Assembly (NCBI GenBank): GCA_963779325.1
Contig: CAVZXS010000037.1
Span: 372,001 to 436,000 of the forward strand
DNA from: CAVZXS01 sp963779325
GTDB taxonomy: Bacteria > Bacteroidota > Bacteroidia > Chitinophagales > Chitinophagaceae
Reading direction: 5' to 3'
DNA length: 64,000 bases
The position numbers and the translations under genes are program-made. Position 1 is the stretch's first letter. Each line of letters opens with the position of its first letter. The notes under the pieces are model-generated. The model saw only the letters and a list, made by a program, of their open reading frames with translations. It made no database searches and was not told the origin of the DNA. Positions 42,601 to 51,631 of the stretch are shown piece after piece.

Positions 42601-44133
42601 ATGAACTACAAAAAAATAAACACCCTCGGAGAATTAAAGAAAAGCGGCTACAAAGCAAAATCAATTAAGGAAGAACTCAGGGAAAATTTAATTGAAAAAC
42701 TGAACCGGAAGGAAGATACATTTCCGGGCATTATCGGTTACGAAGACTCGGTAATACCCGATGTGGAAAGAGCCCTGCTGAGTAAGCATAATATTTTGTT
42801 TTTGGGTTTGCGCGGCCAAGCCAAAACAAGAATGGCCCGGCAAATGATTGAACTGCTGGATGAATACATACCGGTAATAGCCGGCAGCGAAATAAATGAC
42901 AACCCGCTTCGGCCCGTTACAAAATTTTCTAAAGATATTATTGAAGCCAAAGGCGATGGCACACCGATTGAATGGATACATCGCAGTGAGCGATACGGAG
43001 AAAAATTGGCTACACCTGATGTAAGCGTAGCCGACTTGATCGGCGATATAGACCCGATAAAAGCTGCCAATTTAAAATTGAGCTTCGCCGATGAACGGGT
43101 TATTCACTACGGCATCATTCCCCGCAGCAACAGAAGTATTTTTGTAATAAATGAATTGCCTGATTTGCAATCAAGAATACAGGTAGCGCTTTTTAATATT
43201 TTAGAAGAAGGTGATGTACAGATACGCGGGTTTAAGTTGAGGCTCCCATTGGACATATTATTTGTATTTACCGCCAACCCTGAAGATTATACCAATCGCG
43301 GTTCCATTGTAACACCGCTGAAAGACCGTATTGAAAGCCAGATACTGACACACTACCCGAAAAGTTTGGAAAATGCACTAAGCATTACCGAGCAGGAAGC
43401 AGATATAAATGAAGAACAACAGGCAAGAGTGAAAGTGAGCGACTTGGTAAAAAGATTAATAGAACAGGTAGCATTTGAAGCACGCAGCAGTGAGTTTGTA
43501 GATAAGAAAAGTGGTGTGAGTGCAAGGCTTACCATTTCGGCTTTGGAAAATGCCGTAAGCACGGCCGAAAGAAGAGCTATTTTAAACAATGAAAAACAAA
43601 CCCAGGTTTGGATGAGCGACTTAGCCGGTATTATTCCTTCTATTACCGGTAAAATAGAATTGGTATATGAAGGCGAGCAGGAAGGGCCTTACCAGGTAGC
43701 TACCAATTTAGTAGATAAAGCTATTCGTACGCAGTTCACGCAATATTTCCCTAATCCTGAAACACTGAAGAAAAGAAACCGCGTAAAAGGTGAATTGGAA
43801 GTAAAAGAAGAAAATCCCTACAAACCCATTACTGCCTGGTTTGATAAAGGCAATACCATGGATATGTTCATCAATACAAAAGATGTAGACAAAGTCTTTC
43901 TTTTATACAAAATAGACGGACTGAATGCATTGGTAAAAAAATATTTTCCTAAAACTAATGAAATGGAATGCGGGCTGCTTATGGAATTTGTATTGCACGG
44001 GCTGGCCTCCTACTCGCTTATAAGTAAAAAAATACTGGAAGGCAAAATTGAGTTTAAAGATTTAATAGGCAGTATGATGAATGCCGGCAGCAGAAATTAT
44101 GAAGAAGATTTTGACGGAGAAGATTTCAGTTAG
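42601..44133 (+). CDS. Mg-chelatase ChlI/MoxR-like AAA+ ATPase
   Basis: 510 residues. The Walker A is LFLGLRGQAKTRMARQ (GxxGxAKT form), the Walker B is SIFVINELPDLQSRIQVALFNILEEGDVQIRGF with the N-E-L variant of DE, sensor 1 is LFVFTANPEDYTNRGSIVTPLKDR, and the arginine finger region follows. The C-terminal 200 residues hold a lid and an acidic tail. The layout is that of BchI/MoxR proteins that work with a VWA partner, which is the upstream gene. The complex is cytoplasmic. Members of this exact pair are widespread in Bacteroidota but uncharacterised. Confidence 0.88.
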   Translation: MNYKKINTLGELKKSGYKAKSIKEELRENLIEKLNRKEDTFPGIIGYEDSVIPDVERALLSKHNILFLGLRGQAKTRMARQMIELLDEYIPVIAGSEINDNPLRPVTKFSKDIIEAKGDGTPIEWIHRSERYGEKLATPDVSVADLIGDIDPIKAANLKLSFADERVIHYGIIPRSNRSIFVINELPDLQSRIQVALFNILEEGDVQIRGFKLRLPLDILFVFTANPEDYTNRGSIVTPLKDRIESQILTHYPKSLENALSITEQEADINEEQQARVKVSDLVKRLIEQVAFEARSSEFVDKKSGVSARLTISALENAVSTAERRAILNNEKQTQVWMSDLAGIIPSITGKIELVYEGEQEGPYQVATNLVDKAIRTQFTQYFPNPETLKKRNRVKGELEVKEENPYKPITAWFDKGNTMDMFINTKDVDKVFLLYKIDGLNALVKKYFPKTNEMECGLLMEFVLHGLASYSLISKKILEGKIEFKDLIGSMMNAGSRNYEEDFDGEDFS

Positions 44134-44154
44134 TCATATACCATCAACAAAATA

Positions 44155-44191
44155 TAAAAATGCCGCAGTAATTAAACTGCGGCATTTTATT
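44155..44191. terminator. Bidirectional rho-independent terminator
   Basis: AAAAATGCCGCAG and CTGCGGCATTTTA form a long stem around TAATTAAA with A/T-tracts on both sides. It separates the convergent AAA+ gene (+) and beta-barrel gene (-). Confidence 0.92.
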
Positions 44192-44213
44192 TTCAATATC
44201 ACCTGCGAAAAAC

Positions 44214-45095
44214 TTATTTTATCAATAACCCGAGCTTAAGGCCAAAAGTATATGACAATGAAGGACTTTTTCCCAAACGGGCATTGGCGTAATTAAACGC
44301 GGCAAGGTCTTCATAATAATCCTGGCTTGAGTTTAAACTCCGATAACTGTCTTTCTTATTATCAAATCCGTAACCCCAACCCTGGTAAATATCCAGTAAA
44401 AGCTTTTCTCCCAAAACCCACTGCCTTCCAATCTCAATTTGAATAGCCCCGAAGGTTACATTCTGTTTGCCTACTTCAAATAAATTATTTGCTTTTTCAA
44501 CAATTATGTTTTCTTTATAATGCCCTATGTAAATACTAGGTTTTGCATACGTGCCCTGCATGATATGGCTGGCTCTTGATTTACCAAAAATTATAAAATC
44601 GGGCAGCTTACCGAATTTATATCCGCCGCTAACAAAAACACCAAAGGGCTTACGCTTTACTTCTGCCAGTTGGCCCGAATAATAATTCAGCGTCGTGGAT
44701 TTGCCGGCGCCTATAATTCCCAATGAGAGTTCGTAGCCTTTACCGTAACTCAAATTTCTTTCATACCCCACCTCAAAATAACTGTACAAAGGAGAAAAGA
44801 AATTCATTTTTATGGCTTTCTTACTTTGGCCCGCATATCTTTCGGGGTCTTTAAAGTTTTCTTCAAATGTTTCGGTATGGCCGTCTTCAAACACAATTTT
44901 TTTAATACGGTCGGTTTCCAGTACATATATTGGTCCGTCGGGGTTCTTAAATTCCTTATACTTCACTTCTGAAGCCCCTACTTCAACCACTTTGGCTTCA
45001 ACTACTTTTCCATTGTTGCGGTAAATTTTGTCCTGAGCATTTACCGCCGCCCCAAGGCATAATACTGTTAAAAAAATGAGGGTAGCTTTTTTCAT
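44214..45095 (-). CDS. Exported protein, probable outer membrane beta-barrel
   Basis: 293 residues from ATG 45095 (MKKATLIFLTVLCLGAAVNAQ signal peptide); the upstream extension to 45119 adds eight residues without a reason. Residues 22-75 form a small beta domain (KIYRNNGKVVEAKVVEVGASEVKYKEFKNPDGPIYVLE) like those seen in many Bacteroidota exported proteins. The rest alternates in barrel style (YSYFEVGYERNLSYGKGYELSLGIIGAG, FGAIQIEIGRQWVLGEKLLLDIYQGWGYGF) and ends LSYTFGLKLGLLIK. Unknown function. Confidence 0.7.
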   Translation of the reverse strand: MKKATLIFLTVLCLGAAVNAQDKIYRNNGKVVEAKVVEVGASEVKYKEFKNPDGPIYVLETDRIKKIVFEDGHTETFEENFKDPERYAGQSKKAIKMNFFSPLYSYFEVGYERNLSYGKGYELSLGIIGAGKSTTLNYYSGQLAEVKRKPFGVFVSGGYKFGKLPDFIIFGKSRASHIMQGTYAKPSIYIGHYKENIIVEKANNLFEVGKQNVTFGAIQIEIGRQWVLGEKLLLDIYQGWGYGFDNKKDSYRSLNSSQDYYEDLAAFNYANARLGKSPSLSYTFGLKLGLLIK

Positions 45096-45148
45096 ATACT
45101 TAATTTTTAATGGTGACAATGATAAACTATGTTTCGTTGCAAAAGTTT

Positions 45149-46172
45149 TCAGAAAATATTTACTTCTGTTTCCAATTCCACATCAAACTTAGTATAAACA
45201 CTCGCAGCAATTTTTTGACTTATGTCAAAAACCTCGCTGCCCGTGGCTTTGCCGTAGTTTACCAGTACCAATGCCTGCTTATCGTGGCAGCCTGCATCCC
45301 CTTTACGAAACCCTTTCCATCCGCACTGTTCTATCAACCATCCCGCGGCCAATTTCACATTGCCGTTAAGTAAAGGATAGCCAACGATACCCGGAAAGGC
45401 TTTTTTCAGTAATTCGAATTTAGAGTTTGGAATTTCCGGATTTTTAAAGAAGCTTCCCGCATTGCCGATAACTTTCGGATCGGGCAGTTTTGAACTGCGA
45501 ATAGCGATGACCGCATCAGAAATGGCCCGGATGCTCAGCTCTTTTACATTCATTTTTTCAAGCTCCTGCTCTACCGCACCGTAGCTTGTATGAAAAATGG
45601 GATGCTTATGCAAACGAAACGTGACGGAGAGTATAACAAACTGATCTTTGAATTTTTTCTTAAAAACACTTTCGCGATAACCAAACTCGCAATCACTGAG
45701 TGTAAATGTTTTTACCATTTTATCCTGCAAATGAAAAGCTTCCAGGCTCCAAAACACATCTTTTAATTCAACACCGTATGCGCCGATGTTTTGCATGGGC
45801 GATGCGCCTGTATTGCCCGGTATTAAAGAGAGATTTTCGACACCGGCCCAATTGCGGCTTGATACAATGCTGTACAAACCGGTGCCAGTTCTCCCCCGCT
45901 CCGCATTTTACAAAAACATATTCATCATCTTCATGCAACTCTTCTATACCGCTTATTTCATTTTTTAATACCGTTCCGTCATAATCTTTGGTAAAAAGAA
46001 TATTACTGCCGCCGCCCAATATTAATAACCCGCTGGCTGACTTATTTTTTGCCGTATACTCAGTATGTTCTTCCAACTCGTCAAGTGTATGAAAAGAAGA
46101 AAAAAAACGTGCCTTTACATCAATACCAAAAGTATTATAGTCCTTTAGTGAAATATTTTCCTGAATTTGCAT
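45149..46172 (-). CDS. murB: UDP-N-acetylenolpyruvoylglucosamine reductase (one frameshift)
   Basis: From ATG 46172 (MQIQENISLKDYNTFGIDVKAR). The FAD-binding part has LLILGGGSNILFTKDYDG and KCGAGENWHRFVQHCI, and the second frame has NWAGVENLSLIPGNTGASPMQNIGAYGVELKDVF. A C-terminal domain follows with IGNAGSFFKNPEI (catalytic Ser), and GDAGCHDKQALVLVNYGKATGSEV. Removing one G from GCGGC on the plus strand near 45856 joins the frames as HCIKRNWAGVEN. MurB makes UDP-MurNAc for peptidoglycan and is essential, so the frameshift is probably a sequence error. The start lies only 22 bp from the divergent gene at 46195; the longer start at 46196 would overlap it. Confidence 0.92.
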
Positions 46173-46194
46173 GCTGTAAAATTCAGGTATTTTC

Positions 46195-46863
46195 ATGAGC
46201 AAAAAAACTGCAACTTTAATTGGCGCTACGGGCTTAATCGGAAGCCGGCTATTACAGGAGTTATTAAATGACACCTATTTTGATACGGTACGAATATTAA
46301 TTCGAAGACCGCTTGAAATTAACCACCCCAAATTAGAAAAGAAATTAGTTGATTTTACGGATGCCGAATCTTTCAGACTCGCATTAGAAAAAAGCGACGC
46401 CGTCTTCTGCGCCATCGGAACCACGCAGAAAAAAGTAAAAGGCGATAAAGTCGCATACCGCAAAATAGATTTTGATATACCGGTACATGCTGCAAAATTT
46501 TGCAAAGAAACGGGTTGCGAAAAGTTTATATTAGTTTCAAGCATTGGCGCGAACAGCAAAAGCAATAATTTTTATTTAAAACTAAAAGGTGAAGTAGAAG
46601 ATGAAGTAAAAGCAATTGGTATAAAAACTACGCATATTCATGCAGCCCTCCACTTTGTTGGGAGCGAGAAAAGAATTCCGCCCCGGCGAGAGGATAGCTC
46701 AGGTTAGTGATGAAGTTGTTTTCATTTTTAATTCCTTCACGATTATAAAGCCATAGAAGCAAAAGATGTGGCGAAAGCAATGCTGATAGCAGCGAAGAAA
46801 GAGGAAGAAGGGGTTTTTGTAAATGAATATGTCAGGATAAAAAGATTAAATGAAGAAAGATAG
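46195..46863 (+). CDS. NAD(P)-binding oxidoreductase, YbjT/HTATIP2-like (three frame-breaking insertions)
   Basis: MSKKTATLIGATGLIGSRLLQELLND has the Rossmann GxxGxxG motif, then SDAVFCAIGTTQKKVKG, and ILVSSIGANSKSNNFYLKLKGEVE with the S-x..Y-x3-K type catalytic set. The frame breaks near 46642; the other frames give QPSTLLGARKEFRPGERIAQV, then VMKLFSFLIPSR, then AIEAKDVAKAMLIAAKKEEEGVF to a TAG at 46861. Removing one base each near 46642, 46704 and 46743 gives a single protein of about 221 residues, the usual size of this atypical-SDR family. The substrate is unknown. Confidence 0.82.
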
Positions 46864-46871
46864 TCAATCAG

Positions 46872-46904
46872 TTGCGTAAACATCCTGAATATTTAATAAA
46901 TTTG
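46872..46904 (+). promoter_or_regulatory. Possible promoter of the DUF4160/DUF2442 pair
   Basis: TTG at 46872-46874 and TAAATTTG at 46897-46904 are spaced 22 nt, close to the Bacteroidota consensus. The start site would fall at or just after the ATG at 46910, which would give a leaderless transcript; this makes the call tentative. Confidence 0.35.
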
Positions 46905-46909
46905 CTGTC

Positions 46910-47179
46910 ATGCCCGTTATTTCAATGTTTTATGGCCTCATTGTAGCAATGTATTATCTGGATACAAAGCAACATAAATTGCCGCATATCCATGTTAAGT
47001 ATGGGGAAAAAGAAGCCGTTTATCAAATCCCGGAAGGTGAACTTCTTGAGGGTGCTTTACCGGGAAATAAAGAGAAATTGGTAAAAGCATGGATCGAAAT
47101 ACACAAAGAAGACTTAATGGCTAATTGGCAACTTGCCGTACAAGGTAACAGAGTTTTCACCATCGACCCGTTAAAATAA
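46910..47179 (+). CDS. DUF4160 domain protein
   Basis: 89 residues: MPVISMFYGLIVAMYYLDTKQHKLPHIHVKYGEKEAVYQIPEGELLEG and so on, the DUF4160 pattern with the H-x-P-H-x-H-V motif. Typical members are 80-90 residues, so it is complete. DUF4160 genes are commonly followed by DUF2442, as here, 5 bp downstream. The pair has been suggested to behave like a toxin-antitoxin or small regulatory module, without firm evidence known to me. Confidence 0.9.
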   Translation: MPVISMFYGLIVAMYYLDTKQHKLPHIHVKYGEKEAVYQIPEGELLEGALPGNKEKLVKAWIEIHKEDLMANWQLAVQGNRVFTIDPLK

Positions 47180-47184
47180 AATGT

Positions 47185-47430
47185 ATGAACCCCAGAGTAA
47201 GAGCAGTAGAATACAAAAGCAAATACAAACTCATTATCACTTTTCAAAATAATGAAGTGAAAGAGTTTAACCTTTCGCCATACCTGCACTACCCGGTTTT
47301 TGAATTGCTGAATGATGAGTCCTTTTGCAGTAAGGCTAAGATATTTAACGGCACAGTGGTTTGGGATGATGTAACCGACTTTGATCCTGATACGTTGTAC
47401 TTGGAAAGCAAACCTTTGGCAACAGCTTGA
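47185..47430 (+). CDS. DUF2442 domain protein
   Basis: 81 residues: VRAVEYKSKYKLIITFQNNEVKEFNLSPYLHYPVFELLNDESFCSKAKIFNGTVVWDDVTDFDPDTLYLESKPL matches DUF2442 (the strand-rich N-terminus, then W-x-x-x-x-D-x-x-P/D-x-x-L-Y). ATG at 47185 follows the DUF4160 stop by 5 bp, so the two are co-translated. It ends 54 bp from the convergent priA stop. Unknown function. Confidence 0.9.
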   Translation: MNPRVRAVEYKSKYKLIITFQNNEVKEFNLSPYLHYPVFELLNDESFCSKAKIFNGTVVWDDVTDFDPDTLYLESKPLATA

Positions 47431-47484
47431 TACTTTTTATACTTATTACTTACAACGTTATTCTTCAAACCTCCGACCTCTCCC

Positions 47485-50013
47485 CTACACCGCATCCACA
47501 TCAGGCAATATAATCACACTGCGGAAACTTTTATTTTCGTGCAGGTTAATAATTTCCTGAAGAATATCTTTTTTACAATTAGCTATCAGCTTGGCGTCTT
47601 TAGGTAATTTTATAAGCATCTCCATCAAGTATTGATTGCGCACACGGTTTACAACCGGTTGTGCCGGGCCAACCAAATATTTTCCATATTGCAGTTTCAT
47701 ACCATCGGCAAATTGAAAAGCCGCTTTCTCTGCTACTTCTTTTATTTTATGGCGAAATACCAAATGAATAATTCTTGAAAACGGCGGATAGAAAAACTGT
47801 TTGCGCTTCTCTATTTCATCGGCATACATTTTTTTATAATCATGCGCTTTTACATATTGCAATACCGGGTGCATCGGGTTCATCGTTTGTATCAATACTA
47901 CACCCGTTTCTTCTTTCCTTCCCGTACGGCCGCTTACCTGCTCCATCAATTGAAAGGCTCGCTCATGTACCCGAAAATCGGCGAAGTGCAGCATGGCATC
48001 CGCATCGGGTATGGCTACTAAATCTACATTATCAAAATCCAATCCCTTCACCACCATCTGCGTACCTACCAATATATCAATACGTTTTTGTTCAAACAAC
48101 TGTATCAATGTATCATGCGCATTTTTTCCGCGTACGGTATCCACATCCATTCTTGCAATTTTAGCATCCGGGAATTCTTCCTGCAGTTGCTCTTCAATTT
48201 TTTCTGTACCAAAATTTTTTTGTGAAAATTTATTGCTGCCGCAGGCTGCGCAGGTTTGTATGGGCTGGTACGTTGTACCGCAGTAATGACAAACCAATTT
48301 ATGATTCAATTTATGATACGTGAGCGATACATCGCAATACTTGCATTCAGGTATCCAGCCGCAAACGGTGCATATTTGATAAGGCGAATAGCCTCTCCTG
48401 TTTTGAAAAACAATTACCTGCTTGCCGCCGGTCAATGTCCTTTTTATATTATCAATCAATACCGGCGATAATATCAGTTTGCTTTTATCTTTCGCGGCAA
48501 TGGTTCTTGTATCTACCATTTCAATGTTAGGCAGCATCACATTGCCGTAACGCTGATTCAATTCTACCAAACCAAATTTGCCCGTGGATGCATTATAATA
48601 CGTTTCGAAAGAAGGCGTGGCGCTGCCCATCAATACTTTTGCGCCACTGTCATTATTCCCTGACTTAAATAAAGAAGCATAATACACGGCGGCATCACGT
48701 CCGTTGTACCTTGGTGCCGGTTCGTTTTGCTTATACGACGAATCATGTTCTTCATCACAAATAATCAAATCCAAATCATGATACGGCAAAAAGATAGACG
48801 ACCTGGCGCCAAGGATAATTTTAAGTTCGCCTGATTTTACTTTGTTCCATATCTCCACCCGCTCGTTTTGCGAAAAACGTGAATGATAAATACCGATGTA
48901 TCCGCCAAAATGTTTTTGCAGTCGCCGGATGATTTGAGATGTTAATGCAATTTCGGGCAACATATACAAAACCTGCTTGCCTTTCTTTATCGCATCTTCA
49001 ATAAGTTTAATGTAAATATTTGTTTTGCCGCTTCCCGTAATGCCATGCAGCAAACAAACCGGCTTCGCAGCAAATGATTTTTTTACTTCGTCCAGCGCTG
49101 TTTGCTGCCCGGTGCTTAATTCAAAATCTACCTGTATATTTTTGGGCAAAAATTTCAGGCGGTCAATATTCCTTTTTTCAAGCTGCAGGATTTTTTTATC
49201 TACCAATCCTTTTAACTGTGCATCCGTAGCGTTCGATTTTTTCAGCAGTCCGGGTTTTGTTACTTCGCCTTCTGTTTTTAGTAAATGCAAATAACTCAAC
49301 AACAGTTCCATTTGCTTTTCGGCTCGTTGCAGTTTCTTATCCCCATTCAGCAATTGAGATAATTTATCTTCGTTATCATATTCGCTGTTTAAAATAACAT
49401 AGGTTTCTTTTTTGGCATTGTAGGTTTCTTTCAATGCTTCCCATACATGACAAACTTTTTTATTAATCAATCGATTGATGACCGGGTACACATGCGAGGA
49501 ATCCAAAATTTGCTGTACTTCCGTGAGCTTTAATTCTTTTTTAATCAGCAATGCTTCGCCTACTAAGTATTCATCATGATCCAATGCCGAAAAATCATCG
49601 CCGTATTCATCGTTATAAATTAAAATCGTTTCGCTGCTGAGTTTAAAATGTGCCGGTAAGGCGGCGGCCATTACTTCACCTTCGGTACACATATAATAAG
49701 TTGCCAGCCATTCCCACAATTGCAGTTGCTGTTCAAATACCACGGGCTCCGCATCCAGTACATTCAGTATATCTTTTGTTTCGTAAAATACGGGCATGGT
49801 TTTATGCAGCGCCTTTACCACGCCTGCATATTTTTTATTCTTACCAAGATTTACCTCTACACGACAACCGGGTTTTATTTGTTCCTGCAAATGAGCCGGC
49901 ACCGACCATGTATAATTTTTGGGTAAATAAAGTGGTACGATGACTTCTGCATACATACTCACGTCTCCTGAAGAGGAGTTATTATTATCATATTTAAAAA
50001 TTTCTTTCGGCAT
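47485..50013 (-). CDS. priA: Primosomal protein N' (replication restart helicase)
   Basis: 842 residues. An N-terminal 3'-DNA-binding domain (MYAEVIVPLYLPKNYTWSVP, PGCRVEVNLGKNKKYAGVV), a helicase core with Walker A LLHGITGSGKTNIYI and DEEH box LIICDEEHDSSYKQ, and motif GSATPSFE. Two zinc sites are formed by eight Cys (CTVCGWIPECKYCDVSL, HKLVCHYCGTTYQPIQTCAACGS). Motifs V and VI follow (ILVGTQMVVKGLDFDNVDLV, QVSGRTGRKEETG). PriA reloads the replisome at stalled forks. The likely start is the Met at residue 20 (MYAEVIV), so the first 19 residues may not be translated. Intact, in contrast to several neighbours. Confidence 0.96.
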   Translation of the reverse strand: MPKEIFKYDNNNSSSGDVSMYAEVIVPLYLPKNYTWSVPAHLQEQIKPGCRVEVNLGKNKKYAGVVKALHKTMPVFYETKDILNVLDAEPVVFEQQLQLWEWLATYYMCTEGEVMAAALPAHFKLSSETILIYNDEYGDDFSALDHDEYLVGEALLIKKELKLTEVQQILDSSHVYPVINRLINKKVCHVWEALKETYNAKKETYVILNSEYDNEDKLSQLLNGDKKLQRAEKQMELLLSYLHLLKTEGEVTKPGLLKKSNATDAQLKGLVDKKILQLEKRNIDRLKFLPKNIQVDFELSTGQQTALDEVKKSFAAKPVCLLHGITGSGKTNIYIKLIEDAIKKGKQVLYMLPEIALTSQIIRRLQKHFGGYIGIYHSRFSQNERVEIWNKVKSGELKIILGARSSIFLPYHDLDLIICDEEHDSSYKQNEPAPRYNGRDAAVYYASLFKSGNNDSGAKVLMGSATPSFETYYNASTGKFGLVELNQRYGNVMLPNIEMVDTRTIAAKDKSKLILSPVLIDNIKRTLTGGKQVIVFQNRRGYSPYQICTVCGWIPECKYCDVSLTYHKLNHKLVCHYCGTTYQPIQTCAACGSNKFSQKNFGTEKIEEQLQEEFPDAKIARMDVDTVRGKNAHDTLIQLFEQKRIDILVGTQMVVKGLDFDNVDLVAIPDADAMLHFADFRVHERAFQLMEQVSGRTGRKEETGVVLIQTMNPMHPVLQYVKAHDYKKMYADEIEKRKQFFYPPFSRIIHLVFRHKIKEVAEKAAFQFADGMKLQYGKYLVGPAQPVVNRVRNQYLMEMLIKLPKDAKLIANCKKDILQEIINLHENKSFRSVIILPDVDAV

Positions 50014-50042
50014 TTAATAAAAGTAAAAATAGCGTTCTTTCA

Positions 50043-50823
50043 TCAAACCAATTTATCCTCAGAAGAAACCCAAGATGCTTTGTATTCTAATAATTTCTTT
50101 TCCATTATACCGTACGCTTTTTCTTTTAAGGCTGTTACATTATCTATACCAAATCCTTCGGGGCTTATTTCATCCAGATACACTGTCCTTATTCTCCCGG
50201 GGTTCAGCGAAAAAACAGAACGGTGATGCAATCTGTCATAAGTATCTAAAAATAAAATGGGTTTGATGACAGTTTGTGTTTCGATAGCGATACGAAAAGC
50301 TCCGTCATAAAAATCTTTTAACGCCGTATGACCCATATTAAAAGTACCCTCGGGGCAAATAAAAACGGATATACCTTTACCGAGAATAGAAATCAAGTTG
50401 CTTTACACTCTTAGCTCTTTTGTCGGCACTGCTTCTGTCAACAGACACAACCGCATTACCATAAATAAAACCAAAGACCGGCACTTTACTCAATTCAGCT
50501 TTTCCCAAAATACGCATGGGTTGCCTTACGGCTTTCAGCATTTGCGGAATATCGAGATAGGAAATATGATTTGATACGATGATATACTGTTTGTTTTTAT
50601 CAATCGGCGATTCGATAATACGCTGATGATAAATACCGATTAAGAACAACCAACTGTCGCTCCAAAAATGACAAAGTTTATAAATAACCTTGCCGCCGTG
50701 CAGCTTACCGAAAAACGAAGCGATGATGATAAACGGGAAAATGAGCAGCATGATGACCACAAACAAAATGAATGCATAAATACAATATAACCAATGAACG
50801 GGTTTCAATATTTTCTTCATCAA
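50043..50823 (-). CDS. 1-acylglycerol-3-phosphate acyltransferase, PlsC family (one frameshift)
   Basis: The N-terminus has a membrane helix (LYCIYAFILFVVIMLLIFPFIII), then IVSNHISYLDIPQML with the HX4D catalytic motif, and GNAVVSVDRSS. The frame then breaks at about 50396; the other frame gives QLISILGKGISVFICPEGTFN with the PEGT acyl-acceptor motif and IKPILFLDTYDRL. Removing one base of CAACTTGATTTC makes a protein of about 259 residues, normal for the family. It makes phosphatidic acid in the inner membrane. It sits 29 bp upstream of priA on the same strand. Confidence 0.88.
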
Positions 50824-50872
50824 CTAATATTATTTTTAGCAAATATTTAAAAAATCAAATGCCTTTACATTG

Positions 50873-50933
50873 TGGTTGGCGGGGACGCCAACCATAGCGA
50901 ACTGCTGCTGCTGTTGGCGTCCTCGCCAACAGC
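50873..50933. repeat. Pair of inverted REP-like palindromes
   Basis: GGTTGGCGGGGACGCCAACC (50874-50893) and CTGTTGGCGTCCTCGCCAAC(AG) (50911-50932) are each hairpins and are near-complements of one another, with CTGCTGCTG between them. This head-to-head doublet is the layout of BIME/REPIN elements. No gene overlaps it. Confidence 0.75.
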
Positions 50934-50979
50934 TATTCATCGGAAATACAAAAACATATTTAAAAATGACTGCATCATT

Positions 50980-51444
50980 TTATTTATCATCACCCGGGCA
51001 GTTGCATTGCCAATCACGGCCCAAATCAATAGCAGTAACCACCGTTGTTGAATTATTGCACTGCGCAAAAACAATTCGAACTTCCTGGTCATCACTTGTC
51101 CGGCCTTCTACCGCGTACCTCGGGCAACGGGCATTTTGCAAATCACTTTTTTTGTAATTGATTTCTCCTTCCTCCATTATTTCTTTTACTTCTTCCTGCG
51201 AAATTCTGCGGCACTTCATCCTGCATTTTGCATGATTACTGTATTCAAGATAAGAGGCTCGTCTGTCAAAACCAATATCACGATTCTTTACATCGCTCGG
51301 CGGGCGGTTTTCATCGCGACGAATATTTTCTGTTTTCTTTTTCGGCTCCGCAGCCGATTGCCGGCTGTTTTTCCATTTTACCAATGCAAAGGCCAATAAA
51401 CCGAGTACAAGCAAAAAAATATAAGGAGCAGCTTTTGATTTCAT
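50980..51444 (-). CDS. DUF4258 domain membrane-anchored protein
   Basis: 154 residues. One N-terminal membrane segment (APYIFLLVLGLLAFALVKW), a charged linker, and a C-terminal DUF4258-like domain from about residue 65: YLEYSNHAKCRMKCRRISQEEVKEIMEEGEIN, then RYAVEGRTSDDQEVRIVFAQCNNSTTVVTAI (H-A-x-x-R-M and the final T-V-V-T-V/A-I strand). It has six Cys, two in a terminal CNCP. DUF4258 is related to toxin-like folds; the function of anchored forms is unknown. Confidence 0.8.
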   Translation of the reverse strand: MKSKAAPYIFLLVLGLLAFALVKWKNSRQSAAEPKKKTENIRRDENRPPSDVKNRDIGFDRRASYLEYSNHAKCRMKCRRISQEEVKEIMEEGEINYKKSDLQNARCPRYAVEGRTSDDQEVRIVFAQCNNSTTVVTAIDLGRDWQCNCPGDDK

Positions 51445-51631
51445 AATTACTGATTATTTCTAAAAGAGTTGCTACTAAATTGAATTTCGAAAACCCACCC
51501 CTACCCCTCCCACGGAGGGGAAGCACCGCACAGACCCTGAATTTTTATAACTACTCCTATTGTTTTGAAAAACTTAAATATTGCATGCCCTTCGAATTAA
51601 TAATTATTAATCATTTTAATTTCTTCCATAT

